Below are positions 46,203 through 57,400 of a stretch of 64,000 bases of DNA, piece by piece; the first letter of the stretch is position 1, and each line of letters opens with the position of its first letter. Made by a program: the position numbers and the translations under genes. Origin of the DNA: Pseudoalteromonas luteoviolacea (GTDB taxonomy: Bacteria; Pseudomonadota; Gammaproteobacteria; Enterobacterales; Alteromonadaceae); contig NZ_JAGJEH010000003.1 of assembly GCF_018100925.1 (NCBI RefSeq), forward strand, positions 62,001-126,000, in the 5' to 3' direction. The notes under the pieces are model-generated. The model was given only the letters and a program-made list of their open reading frames with translations. It did no database searches and had not been told where the DNA came from.

Positions 46203-46970
46203 TTAAACGTCTATTGGCTCAAAACTGCGTGCACTTAAGAAATCAGGCCTGCTAGACAATTTTTTAGGTACATTGGAAACTGCATTATAGGTAATAATCA
46301 TGATCCTTCTGTCAGAGGCTGACATATTATTTGACGATGCGTGTATAACCTGGGGATCAAAAGCAAACCCTTCACCAGCGGCACAAGTGACAAACTCATA
46401 TTCACCATCGGATAATACGTCTTGCATAAAGGACTTTTTGACTTGGAAGGTGAGATTAGATGACACGTTTTCCTGCCATACGTTACGACTATTATCGCTG
46501 ACAGATTCAGATACATTACCGAGTTTATGGCTGCCTAGGACAATGCAAAGCGGCCCGTTAAGCATATTCACTTCATCAAGAGGTATGGCGATATTCACCA
46601 TATTTGGTTGTTCGATATGGTCAAACTCCTGCCAATAGATAAAGTCTTGGTGCCAAGGCCAATTGGCACCTTCAAAAGCCAATTTTTGATTTATTTTAAA
46701 CTGATGAACGTAAACCTGTTCGCCCAGCACCTTTTGTGCAAAGCTAACAAGTCTTTTGTCTTGGGCAATATCTCTGAAAAAAGAATCATACAAGTGTGGA
46801 CCGTGTATCGCTCTGATGGTGTCCGTACCCTTTTCAAAAACAATCCCTTCACTAAACTTCTTAGAGTACTCTGAAACCGCCTTAGATATTTGGTTTATCT
46901 CTGTTTCACTAAATACCGGCCCCAGCTTGCTGAACCCACTATCCTTTACGTTTAGCACTTCTAAATTCAT
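46203..46970 (-). CDS. Phytanoyl-CoA dioxygenase (PhyH) family iron/2-oxoglutarate hydroxylase
   Basis: 255 residues, cytoplasmic. The iron triad is visible as H107-x-D109 in WPWHQDF and H210 in DPQVIHASS, with a likely 2-oxoglutarate arginine at 221 or 222. An intact HxD speaks for hydroxylation rather than halogenation, where Asp would be Gly or Ala. PhyH enzymes in NRPS clusters usually hydroxylate a free amino acid or a carrier-bound residue, but the substrate cannot be read here. GAGG six bases upstream supports the ATG at 46970. It stands alone between two long gene-free gaps, unlike the tightly spaced oxygenase pair further upstream. Confidence 0.88.
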   Translation of the reverse strand: MNLEVLNVKDSGFSKLGPVFSETEINQISKAVSEYSKKFSEGIVFEKGTDTIRAIHGPHLYDSFFRDIAQDKRLVSFAQKVLGEQVYVHQFKINQKLAFEGANWPWHQDFIYWQEFDHIEQPNMVNIAIPLDEVNMLNGPLCIVLGSHKLGNVSESVSDNSRNVWQENVSSNLTFQVKKSFMQDVLSDGEYEFVTCAAGEGFAFDPQVIHASSNNMSASDRRIMIITYNAVSNVPKKLSSRPDFLSARSFEPIDV

Positions 46971-47416
46971 CTATAACCTCTTTTTATTCGTTATTTTTGG
47001 TTAAGTTAGCAAATCAATTTCAGCCCTACTTCGGCACAAACCTCGGTATAGTGCGCGCAATGCGCAGCATACGCCTCCTAAGCACAACTAAGCTGCGCCA
47101 CTGCCTATTCAAACTAAACTATGTCGCCATCAAAAAAGCCGCTTCCTAGTCAATCGCCTTAGAGATGTTTGACATTAAATAAAAAAGCTCCCTACTTTTT
47201 CACTTATTGCTAAATTTTCAGTTCTATTTTTATCGTTAATATTTATTTGCTCAACGTGGTGTACGCGCCTATTTTTAACCTTTTGGTTTTATTGGCTTGG
47301 CAACGACCACGACGTTTCATAGAAAGTGCTATAAAGCCTCAATATCAACACCTTGCAAACACAAGGACATTGAAACTCTACAGCCATTTCGACGTATTTT
47401 TAAAACTCGCTGTATA
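46971..47416. other. Gene-free 446-base stretch, origin unclear
   Basis: Holds an inverted repeat GCGCAGC/GCTGCGC (about 47063-47098, long loop), a weak A/T stem AAAAAG/CTTTTTT on the minus strand near 47180-47200, and several short broken frames on both strands. The composition and the many small palindromes differ from the compact gaps elsewhere, so a decayed mobile element is possible, but I find no transposase remnant or clear terminal repeats. A promoter for the PhyH gene must lie here if that gene is transcribed separately; no convincing one is visible. Confidence 0.35.
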
Positions 47417-48805
47417 CTAAGAGCCTGCCTGAGCACCTTGCTTCGAAACTCTCTTGGCGTATGTGCGCTCACCTCTATAAAGATCGGTAAACGTCAGCAC
47501 AGCCTCGCCGCCACTTTGCTCGAGGGTAAAAAAGTTCCCGCTGCACTTGTGGCTATAAGAGTTGTTTTCTCTTAACTCGATGACTTCTTCGCCACCCTCT
47601 TCAATCAAGATTAAATCCGTACCACTGCGTTTTATCTCAAACCGCTCCCCATCGGTTTTTTGATAGTGGCCCAACAGCGCTATTTCAGCAGGTTTATCTG
47701 CAACTAGGCTTATTCTGGCAGGTAGTAACTTGGTGTACTCAGCAACCATATGCAAGGTTGCCGGGCCAGGGTGGATACCCTCATTATTAGAAAGGCCAAC
47801 AACATTGATGCCCAAGTCTTTGAAATACGCACTCCAAGATGTATAACCTGGCACGCGGCCTTCGTGGTAGATGGTCGGTACGCCGATTATTTCGCTAATA
47901 TTTACGCCTAAGCCATAATCAACTTCTGTGCCGTCGCTCAATTTAGCTTTTTTCACCATTCTCTGATAAGACGATTCAGACAAAATTTTGCCGGTATTCA
48001 ACATCATAAAAAACTGGCTCAGATCCGATACCGTGGATGAGATAGCACCTGCAGCATGCATCCACGTCCTACTTACCTTTTCGGGGTGGTAGAGCTTCTC
48101 AGGTACTTTTGGATCTGAGAAATAGCCAACCGTTTTATGTTGAGAAGGTTGCTCAAAAACATAGGTATTTTTGAGCCCAAAAGGCTCAAATATTCGCTGT
48201 TCTAAAAATTCACGATAAGACAGCCCAGATACTTCTTCAATCAATTTACCCAGTAAAATATACCCGGTGTTTGAATATTCGTAACTGTTGAGTGGCTCTT
48301 GGTAAGGCCTACGTCGAGTGATACTTTTAACGACACGGTCCAATCCCCTATCTCGGTGCCACAACCCCCAAACTCTCGAATCACTTAGGTAATCAGGAAA
48401 CCCTGCAATATGCGACAGGATCTGGGCGACAGTTGCATGTTTATATCCATCAGGGATAGACTTGACATAGGTGCCAAGTGGCGCTTCGAGATTAACTTTT
48501 TTCTCTTCGCTGAGAAGCAACACGGCAACAGCGGTGTAAGTCTTTGTTATCGAACCAATATCCAACACGCTATCTTGATCAAGCTGCTCGCCAGTAGAGA
48601 CATTAGCAAGTCCTATCGCCCCCGAATACAACACTTGGTTACCCTTAGTGATTTGAATGCTAGAACCTGCACTACGCTTGTTTGCATAACATTGATGGAT
48701 CTCAGAAAAGCTAGCGCCGTAGACTGGACTAAATACTGATACCGCCGCGAATAAAGCACTCACTTTAAAGCTGTTACACTTTACGTTCAAAGACTTACTT
48801 GTCAT
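47417..48805 (-). CDS. Exported serine hydrolase, class C beta-lactamase / D-peptidase family
   Basis: 462 residues. A signal peptide covers about 1-30 (hydrophobic VSALFAAVSVFSPVYG). The penicillin-binding fold carries S85-I-T-K88 (nucleophile and lysine), Y177-S-N179 and H314-E-G316, the three family motifs in the expected order. A beta-rich C-terminal domain follows (~365-462) with no transmembrane helices. Family members act as D-aminopeptidases, esterases, peptide prodrug-activating peptidases (ClbP, which however has three C-terminal membrane helices) or trans-acting PBP-type thioesterases (SurE, which is cytoplasmic). Here periplasmic trimming of the product or self-resistance fits best. 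It starts 11 bases after the SyrP-like gene with AGGA six bases before the ATG, so it belongs to the same operon. Confidence 0.87.
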   Translation of the reverse strand: MTSKSLNVKCNSFKVSALFAAVSVFSPVYGASFSEIHQCYANKRSAGSSIQITKGNQVLYSGAIGLANVSTGEQLDQDSVLDIGSITKTYTAVAVLLLSEEKKVNLEAPLGTYVKSIPDGYKHATVAQILSHIAGFPDYLSDSRVWGLWHRDRGLDRVVKSITRRRPYQEPLNSYEYSNTGYILLGKLIEEVSGLSYREFLEQRIFEPFGLKNTYVFEQPSQHKTVGYFSDPKVPEKLYHPEKVSRTWMHAAGAISSTVSDLSQFFMMLNTGKILSESSYQRMVKKAKLSDGTEVDYGLGVNISEIIGVPTIYHEGRVPGYTSWSAYFKDLGINVVGLSNNEGIHPGPATLHMVAEYTKLLPARISLVADKPAEIALLGHYQKTDGERFEIKRSGTDLILIEEGGEEVIELRENNSYSHKCSGNFFTLEQSGGEAVLTFTDLYRGERTYAKRVSKQGAQAGS

Positions 48806-48816
48806 ATCTAGTCCTA

Positions 48817-49788
48817 TTAAATAGATTGAAAACCAGAGGGCGCTGACATACCTACGAGGATTTTCCTATTTCCCTCGTACGGCTCTCTGCCATGGCTAAA
48901 CCGCGTATTATCAATTAGCATCAAGTTATGCTTTTCCCACTTAAACTTAATTCGCAAGTCTTGGTTCAAGTCGCGGATCAGCTGTAACTCAGACTCATCA
49001 ATTTCACTGCCATCGCCAAAGTACACATTTCTCGGTAAAAACTCTTTACCCAAGCTATTGATCAAACTTTCCTTCATATCTTTACCAAGGCTAGAAACAT
49101 GAAATAAATGGGCCTGATTAAACCACACTTTTTTTCCTGAAACCGGGTGAACAATGGATGCTGGATTTATCTGCCACGTTCGCAATCTATCACCGGGTAA
49201 CCATTCAAAATTAATGTTCTTTTGACGACAAAATGCTTCTACTTCTCCCTTATCGGATGTTTGAAACACTTCTTGCCAAGGCAAATCGACATCAGAGTAG
49301 TTCCTGACATACTTAAGCTGCTTGGACTCAAATTTGTCTCTTATCTCCTGTGGAATTAACTCATATAACTTGCAGCTATCTGCAATCGGCGTTTCCCCGC
49401 CTACTGGCGACGGTTGCATGCACAAAAAACCGAGTCGCAGTGGCCATTCATTTGAATAAGCATTTTCATTGTGCTGTAAAATAGTTTCACTGGCGTGATA
49501 TTCGGTTGCCGTATAGATATTGCCCTTCAACCCTGTCCTCGGAGTTGAGCGATATTGATACTCTAGCAGCGGCCCTTGAAAAATGGTTTGCAACAGTTTT
49601 GAGAATTGCCCGGTACTGACCACCTTCAAGCCTTTAATTAAAACCGCGCCATTGGTTGCCACCAACGATTCTAATTCGGCGCGATTTCGCTGCGCCCAAT
49701 CCAAGGTTTTTTCGCCTTGCAGGTCCACGTTGAGTACCAGTGGCTGACCTTCAACTTCAACTAAGTCATTGATTGACATCAATCCCAT
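48817..49788 (-). CDS. TauD/SyrP-like iron/2-oxoglutarate dioxygenase
   Basis: 323 residues. The iron ligands are H106-x-E108 in LQHNENAYS and H299 in NTRFSHGREP, with R308 the likely 2-oxoglutarate contact. The HxE form and the stretch GGETPIADS are typical of the SyrP/AsnO branch, which beta-hydroxylates Asp or Asn, bound to a carrier protein (SyrP) or free (AsnO). The right-edge NRPS in the same operon is predicted to load two Asn residues, which makes an Asn or Asp residue the favoured target, but this is inference. AGGAG overlaps the stop codon of the CmlA-like gene nine bases upstream, so the two are translationally coupled. Confidence 0.9.
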   Translation of the reverse strand: MGLMSINDLVEVEGQPLVLNVDLQGEKTLDWAQRNRAELESLVATNGAVLIKGLKVVSTGQFSKLLQTIFQGPLLEYQYRSTPRTGLKGNIYTATEYHASETILQHNENAYSNEWPLRLGFLCMQPSPVGGETPIADSCKLYELIPQEIRDKFESKQLKYVRNYSDVDLPWQEVFQTSDKGEVEAFCRQKNINFEWLPGDRLRTWQINPASIVHPVSGKKVWFNQAHLFHVSSLGKDMKESLINSLGKEFLPRNVYFGDGSEIDESELQLIRDLNQDLRIKFKWEKHNLMLIDNTRFSHGREPYEGNRKILVGMSAPSGFQSI

Positions 49789-49797
49789 GTTTGTCTC

Positions 49798-51396
49798 CTA
49801 AAACTTAATTTCACTTTTGCCGCATAAACGCTCAACTGGAATGCCTTGTGCCTGACAAAACTCCACCATTTGCATAGATTGCACTATCTGTTCAGAGTCA
49901 TCGCTATAATCAAGACCCATAAAGTAGTTGTACCAAGGCTCCAAGCCTAAAGCGTAAATCCACACATTTTTTGGTTTCAATGCATTGGTGATTTGAGAAG
50001 CCGTTTCAAAACTACTGCCATTGAGTCTGCGCGATTCCTTTATATTTCTTGGCACAGCCTCAGTGAAAAGGGCCCCATATAGCCATGTAAATGGTGCACC
50101 GACACATTCCATACCAATCGCCATTAAGTCTAATTCACCAAAGTAAGCGCTCAGCTTTTCATACATGATGGGTTCTAAGTTAGAGGAGTCAGCACCGGCA
50201 TATATTTTTTTACCGTTAAGTTGGAATAACCAGCCAGTTTTACTTCTTATATTCAAATCGCCATGCTCACCCAAAAACGGAATGCCGGTAATGCTACCGT
50301 CCGGGACATCAATCACTTCTAAATCATCAATTTCAATTACATCAAACTTTAATTGCCTGAGGATCATTTTGAGCGACGGGTCTAACAATGAACCGCCATT
50401 GTTTTTAGGGACTAAAATACGACTTGTCTTGTGGCGAAGCTGCAATAAAGTCTCTAAGTTGACGTGATCTGAATGATTGTGTGTAAGACAAATGTAATCT
50501 ATTTTTTCCGGTAGTTGCGCAAAACCAATCGCTTGCTCGCGATTTTTTGATGTGATGTTGGCTACAACGGGATCAACCAAAATGGATACATTTTGTGTTT
50601 GTAACAGTAAACCTGCATGACCAATATATTTAACAGATGTCGCCTCTATCTCTTGTGCACTACCAGCTGGTGCTTCGGTAGTGAATAGTTCGAAAATATT
50701 TAAGCCACCTGTACACTGCTTGCCTTCAAACAAGGCTTCAATTTCCTGTTTAGAAATTGGCTGGGTCCGGGTTTTAAATAAGGTATCCCAGAATTCACTG
50801 TCAAAGGGTTCCCTGATATGAATGTGGTCCGTATCTGGCAACCTTGGCGTGCTCAGTACAAATGGCCTTTCCATCTCTTCATTTAAGACACCTAAAGAGA
50901 CCGATTGCAGATCTTTTCTGTAATATTCACTTTGATAGACCAACCCCTCGATAACACGGAAGCTCGGGTTGTGGTTACTATCCATAACTAGCTCCACATA
51001 CCCTTTCAGTAAGTCAGGTACCTGCTTATAAAGCGGTTCTAAAGACTCGCCACTGACGTGTTGCTTGAGCATCGCATTGAGGGATTTTAGCGCATCGGCC
51101 AACTCACCAAAGAGCGCATCATCTGTTTCAAATTTATTGATAAGTGATTTAACATCCTCCAGCTGCTCAGCTTTACAATCAACAAACTCCCCACCACCTG
51201 CAATGGTTTTGTTTTCATTCGCCATAATATGCAGTTCATGATTGTTGGCAAATGACTTCATCAACCTTAGATGAGTTTTATTCATGTATAGAGCATACTG
51301 AAATGGAGATAAAAGGTTTGGCCATGCGTACCAGTTGTTTACCAATGGTTCGACGTAAACACTTTCTCTTAGATAATACTTCTGTGACATTTCCAT
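49798..51396 (-). CDS. CmlA-like di-iron beta-hydroxylase (metallo-beta-lactamase fold)
   Basis: 532 residues, the same length as CmlA of chloramphenicol biosynthesis. An N-terminal domain (~1-245) precedes a metallo-beta-lactamase domain with H306-x-H308-x-D310-H311, E377 in place of the usual His, and D403. CmlA is known to use H305, H307, D309, H310, E377 and D403 for its oxygen-activating di-iron site, so the register is nearly identical. CmlA hydroxylates the beta-carbon of an amino acid while it is bound to an NRPS carrier protein. The likely partner is one of the four modules encoded directly upstream. Either of two ATGs (51396 or 51390) may be used; the second has AGAG at a better distance. 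Simple hydrolase function is unlikely given the Glu substitution and the two-domain size. Confidence 0.88.
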   Translation of the reverse strand: MEMSQKYYLRESVYVEPLVNNWYAWPNLLSPFQYALYMNKTHLRLMKSFANNHELHIMANENKTIAGGGEFVDCKAEQLEDVKSLINKFETDDALFGELADALKSLNAMLKQHVSGESLEPLYKQVPDLLKGYVELVMDSNHNPSFRVIEGLVYQSEYYRKDLQSVSLGVLNEEMERPFVLSTPRLPDTDHIHIREPFDSEFWDTLFKTRTQPISKQEIEALFEGKQCTGGLNIFELFTTEAPAGSAQEIEATSVKYIGHAGLLLQTQNVSILVDPVVANITSKNREQAIGFAQLPEKIDYICLTHNHSDHVNLETLLQLRHKTSRILVPKNNGGSLLDPSLKMILRQLKFDVIEIDDLEVIDVPDGSITGIPFLGEHGDLNIRSKTGWLFQLNGKKIYAGADSSNLEPIMYEKLSAYFGELDLMAIGMECVGAPFTWLYGALFTEAVPRNIKESRRLNGSSFETASQITNALKPKNVWIYALGLEPWYNYFMGLDYSDDSEQIVQSMQMVEFCQAQGIPVERLCGKSEIKF

Positions 51397-51415
51397 CTCT
51401 TTTTATTTATTATGC

Positions 51416-51441
51416 GGCTGGTGTGCAATGTGCCACCAGCC
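51416..51441. repeat. Hairpin between the four-module NRPS and CmlA-like genes
   Basis: GGCTGGTG (51416-51423) pairs with CACCAGCC (51434-51441). The T-run lies on the plus-strand side, so it is not an intrinsic terminator for the minus-strand operon. It may reduce or protect the message between synthetase and oxygenases. Confidence 0.55.
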
Positions 51442-51462
51442 TTTTATTATTTTGACTTAACG

Positions 51463-54400
51463 TTACAGTTCCCAAACATCTTCTTCGGCATCACTGCTGT
51501 CATCTTCATGTTGAGAGATTAGCCCTTCTTTGAGTCGTACAGCGGTATCAATAACTTTTACAAGCTCGGACACCACTGGTTGCTCAAGAACTTCTTGCAT
51601 GGACAACTCTATATCAAACTGATGTTGAATAGCGGTATACATACGCGCAGCCAACAAAGAGTGGCCTCCCAAATCGAAGAAGTTATCCTCTAGCCCGACT
51701 TGCTCAACCTGCAATAACTCCTGCCACATAGCACAAACCTGACGTTCCAGCTCACTAGTCGGTGCCACGTATACTTGCTCACGATGAAGTGATTGCGGCA
51801 CAGGCAACGATTTACGGTCAACTTTACCATTCACTGTTAGCGGCATCGCTTCCAAGCTAACGTAATGATTAGGCACCATATAATCTGGTAGTAATGCTGT
51901 TAAATGTTCCTTGAACTGTGGTTTGTCAATATCCTTTATTGCAACAAAATATGCAACAATATTTTCAACCTCATTTAACACACAAACATCAACAACAACT
52001 TGTTCAACACCATCTATTAACAAGATTTTATTTTCAATTTCTTCTAATTCGATTCTAAATCCACGGATTTTGACTTGCGTATCAGCTCTGCCAATAAAGC
52101 TAAATTCACCCGAAGGTAATATGCGGACTAGATCTCCAGTTTTGTAATACCTCTGCTTAGAGCTGCCGGGTAATGACATTTCAATAAACGCTTTCGCCGT
52201 CAGTTCAGGGGCATTGATATAACCTCTTGCTAACTGATCACCTGCCAGATATAACTCACCGATTGCACCGACAGGACAAGGGTGCCCATTTTCGTCCAAT
52301 ACAACCGCTTCAAACCCCGGATAGACATCACCCAAGCTTCGAGAGTTCGATACTGACCAATCACTTGCCATGGCAGTCACCGTGGTTTCTGTTGGCCCAT
52401 ATTCATTGATTAAACGACAGTGCTGCTGCCACTTTTCAACCGTAGATTCTGGACATGCCTCACCACCAAGGATGAGTGTTTCTAACTTAAATTCACTTTG
52501 CCAGGACAGCGATTCTAAAATCGAAGGTGTTAAAGAGATTTGTTGCACTTCAAAATCAATTAACTGCTTTGATAGCGATTGCTCAAAGCTTGCCAAACAC
52601 AAGGTAGCGCCCGAATACAAGCTACTCCAAATAACACCTAATCCGGCATCAAAGGCAGGAGACAAGACAGACATCACTCTTGACTGAGGCTGTGTACCTA
52701 CAAAGTGATTATGGTTCCGCACAAAACTAGTCAAAGCCAAGTGCTCAATCATCACCCCTTTAGGTACGCCAGTAGACCCTGAAGTATGGATGACATAGGC
52801 CAGTTGATCTGCCTCTACTGGCATCAACTTGTCAGCTAGCAGAACTTGCTGTGTCTGGTTATCTACAGAGCGAATGTATAGCCCGTCTAGGCTAAGTTGC
52901 TGAACACCAGCAAAATCAGTCTTGCGGTGTGTTGCAGGCACTATCAAATGCTCTACACCACTCGACTCAATCATTTGCTCAATACGCTGAGCTGGCAACC
53001 TTTGGTCAAACGGCATATACACAGCGCCCATTTGCGAAAGCGCTACCATAAGTACAACATTGCTCACCGAGTTTTCAGCAATTACACCCACCAAACTACC
53101 CGCGCGAACACCTTGTTCATACAGTGCAACTGACATGGCACGGGCTGCAGCAGCAAGTTGACCATATGTTAGCTGTTCACTGCCATCGATTAGAGCCAGT
53201 GCTTCAGGCGCTTCAACAACATGGCATTTAACAGCCTCATGTACCGCTACAAACGGCTTGTCACTGTCAGTCAAACCATCGCGACCGGTATTCCTATCAG
53301 TTCTTTGATTTACAAGGGCTTGCGCGACCTGCAATTCAGGCATCGACAACATATTTTCTATAATGAGCAGGTAATTTTCGCCCATCTGCTCAATGGTTTC
53401 TGTCTCAAACAGGTCAGTACAATATCCCAGTGAGAAGCCTACTTCATCATCAAACTCCTCAACATCCAAACTCAAGTCAACTTTGGCAACTAGCTGCTCG
53501 GTATGCATTGGTGAAATCGCAAACTCTTCCGCAGCTAAGCCTTCCACTTTATTGGTGTTCATTGAGAATATCACTTGAACAAGCGGTGCATGTGACGCGC
53601 TGCGGGTGATATCCAGATCTGAAACCAATTTATCAAATGGATATGACTGATGCGACTGAGCAGCCAAGCTTGTCTGTTTAACCATTTGCAGTAAAGAATC
53701 AAACGAAGACTGCGGTTCAACACCCACTCTCATCACAACCAGGTTTACGAAGAAGCCAATTAATGGCTCAACTTCTTTGCGGTCCCTATTCGCTACCGGC
53801 GTACCAAACAAAATATCTGATTCACCACTGTAACGATTCAACAGCACAGAGAACGCCGTCTGTAGTGCCATTGACATCGTCAATCCTCGGCTCTGACAGA
53901 ATGCCTTGAGCTTATTTTTTTGCGCCTGATCAAGCTTAAATGGCACTGCGCTTCCGGCAAATGACTGTCGCGCAGGACGAACTTTATCCGTTGGAATTGA
54001 GTGAATTTGTGGACTCCCAGCAAGTGCCTCTGTCCAATAGGTCTGATCGGCAAGGTATTGCTGCTCACCTTCCCACGTACGCTGCCATACCGCATAATCT
54101 TGGTATTGCACTGCAAGCGGGGTTAGCTCTGCGGCAACTTGACGGCTTTTGGCTGCGTATATGGTATTGAATTCTTTCATTAAGATACCAATCGACCAAC
54201 CGTCAAAGACAATATGGTGGAAACACAATAGTAGCGCGCCACTCTCAACATCTACACCGTTTGTAAGCTTGACGTAACTGGCTCTAACCAGTAAGTCTTT
54301 AGCAAGATCAAACACCTTTGTGGCATTTTCAAATTGAATTTGTGCTACTTCATGTTGGCGAGCTTGCGCATCCAAGTGACTCACGTCGACTCGATGTAGT

Positions 54401-57400
54401 TTAAACGGTTGAGCATGTTCATAAGTGACTTGTGGCTGCTCGTCCACCGTCACAAAGTTACTTCTCAGCACCTGATGGCGAGCGACAATTTCGCCTAATG
54501 TCTGCTCAATCAGTTCAACGTCAAACTGGCCTGACACTTCAAAAGCAAGTGGCATGTTATATTGCGAACTGCCTTGGCCCATTTGGTCGATAAACCAAAG
54601 GCGCTCTTGTGCATGTGTCAGTGGATAATGCGTCATGTCGAGTGACACAGGCTGAATAGCAGGCGTAAATGTCGCTGCATCGGCTTGCTCTACCACCTCA
54701 CCTTGTCCTGACAAAGAGGACGCATCAAATAATTGATGAAGCGAAACCTCAACGTTAAACGTCTCTCTAATTGCAGTTATCAACTGTATTGCCAACAGTG
54801 AATGGCCGCCTAACAAGAAAAAGTCACTATCTTGTGTAATCGCAGCCAATTCCACTTCAAGCAATTGTGCCCAGATATTTGCAAGCTGATTTTCTATTTC
54901 ACCTACAGGACCAGACGAACTGGTTTGCTCTGTATGTGCTTGCCATTTTGGTAGCGCCTTTCTATCGACTTTACCATTAGCAGTTAATGGTAACTGGGCT
55001 AAAAACACGTACTGGCTTGGACACATATAGTCATTTAGCTCTAACGCCAATGATGTTCTTAAACTACGCTCCAGTTCCGCCAAATCCATATCGACATCAC
55101 AAGCAATATAGGCTACAAGATGTTGAGCCGCAGTATCGTCTAACATCACATGCGCAGCAGAAATGCTTTGATTGCTCAGCAGGTGATGCTCAATTTCGCC
55201 TGTTTCTATGCGATAGCCACGCACTTTCACTTGCTCGTCAACTCGGCTGATAAATTCAAGGTTGCCATCATGCTTGTAGCGAACTATGTCACCTGTGCGG
55301 TAATAGGTAAGTGCTTGGTTGGTGTCATCGGAAAACTCAATAAACTTTTCTTGGGTAAGTGCTAAACGATTCATATACCCTTGAGTAACACCTTCTCCCC
55401 CGATATACAGCTCTCCTTTAGCGCCTTTGGGAACAGCTCTGCCATCTTTGTCCAATACGCGTAAAACAGTATTGTGAATTGGCACGCCAATTGGCACTGA
55501 CCCCACAGTTTGCCCTGCGCTTTCATTCGCTGAGACTTTAAATACAACACAACCTACGGTCGCTTCTGTCGGTCCATATTCATTGATAATACAGGCGTTT
55601 GGCATAACACTGTTGCGCCACTGATCAACAGTACCCCAACTCAAGTTTTCACCCCCAACAATGCACATATGCTCAACCTTTGTCTGCGGTTGGTCGTACA
55701 ACTTGGCAAGTGCATTTAAATGCGACGGTGTCAATTTAAACAACATAGGGGATGCAGCATTTGCAATCAATGCGGCCAGTGAATCTAGCTCGCGACTTCC
55801 TTGTTCAATTAATACAACTTCTTTGCCGCATACTAGTGGCGTAAATAGACTGGTAATTGTCGCATCAAAGCTCAAAGACGTGCTCACTACAGCCCCATTC
55901 ACGCCATCAAAATATTGCGACGCAGCATAGTTCAAGTAGTGGGCTAAATTGGCATGTGATACAGCAACGCCTTTCGGTTTACCCGTAGAACCTGAGGTAT
56001 ATATGACGTAGGCCGTATCTGATGACTGGACTGAAGTCTTAGCGTCCTGTAATTCCTGCTCGGAACATTGATACCAATCTTCATCAAACAGCTCATCATC
56101 AAGCATCATGAAGTCAACACCATCTAGAGGCACACTTTCAACGGTGTGTTCATCAACCAACATCAGTTCCATGCCACAGTCATCAATAATATGATTGATT
56201 CGTGCACTGGGCGTTTTAGCATCAATTGGAACATAAAAGCCACCCGCTTTTAAAACTGCAAGCATGGCAACCGTGCTTTTAACGCTGCGCTCCATGCATA
56301 TTCCTACCGCTTGCCCTGGAGCTAACCCTTCGTCTTGCAATACGACAGATAGGCATGCAACTTTCGTTGCCAATGCATCATAAGTCAATGCGCCATCTTG
56401 AGAAGACACCGCTGGTGCATTGGGCGACAGTTGTGCATATTCAGCAACCTTGTCGTTTAGCGCAAAGAATGGGGTAGAAGCGATACCACTTTCGCTTTCT
56501 TGTAACGTTTCTACAGCAGCATCAACTGCCAAATCAATATCACATACGCGCGCTTGTGCCTTTTCAACAAGCTGGAGTAGTACCGCCTTAAGTTGTTGAC
56601 CCACAGTTTCGATATCAGCTGCGCTGTATTGCCCTAAGTGGTATTCAAATCGAATCGATAATGTATCGCCTAAGTGTGCTATCAAGCTCAGCGGGAAGTT
56701 AGTGCGCGCATACGGCTGCACATCGGTGATCACCAAACCAGCATTATTAACATGAGCACTCACATCTTTGATCGGGTAGTTTTCAAAGACAATGACACTG
56801 TTGTATAGCTCACCTGTCCCATGACTATTCGCCGCAGTTTGAATTTCTGTCGCGGATATAAAGTTATGTTGTTCTCTTTGGCTCAGTGCATCACGTTGAG
56901 AAATTAGGAAGTCCTCAACTTTCTCACTGCCCTCTACCGTTACTCTGCATGGCAAAGAGTTAATGAACAAACCAACCATTTTGCCAACATTTTCTAGCAC
57001 AGGAGGACGACCCGTAGTCGTATAACCAAAGGTGACTGTTGACTCTGAACTGTAGCGTGACAGTAAAATAGCCCACGACGATTGCAACAAACTATTCAGT
57101 GTGGTTTTTGTTTTACGAGCAAACTCAACAAGTGACTGCGTTTGTTCAACATTCAATTGCAACGCAAACTCTTGCTCTGATTCTGCAACCTTTGAGCTGT
57201 CCATCAACGGCAGTGGTGTTGGCGCCATAGCCTCAGACAATTGCGCTTTCCAAAAGGTAAGCGACGCCGCTTGGTCTTGTTGATTGAGCCACTGAATATA
57301 ATTTTTATATGGTGCAACCGCAGGCAAAGTCATCGGTTTATTTGCCAATGCCGCTTCATAGACTTTGGCAACCTCTTGAAACACCATGCTCATTGACCAT

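Noticed and set aside
47297..47575. Plus-strand open frame of 92 codons in the gap and over the serine hydrolase end
   Set aside because: Half of it is antisense to a well-supported gene and the peptide shows no recognisable motif.
47417..48805. Direct assignment as a ClbP-type colibactin-like peptidase
   Set aside because: No C-terminal membrane helices, and the predicted D-Asn is not at a position shown to be the N-terminal prodrug residue. Kept only as a hypothesis.
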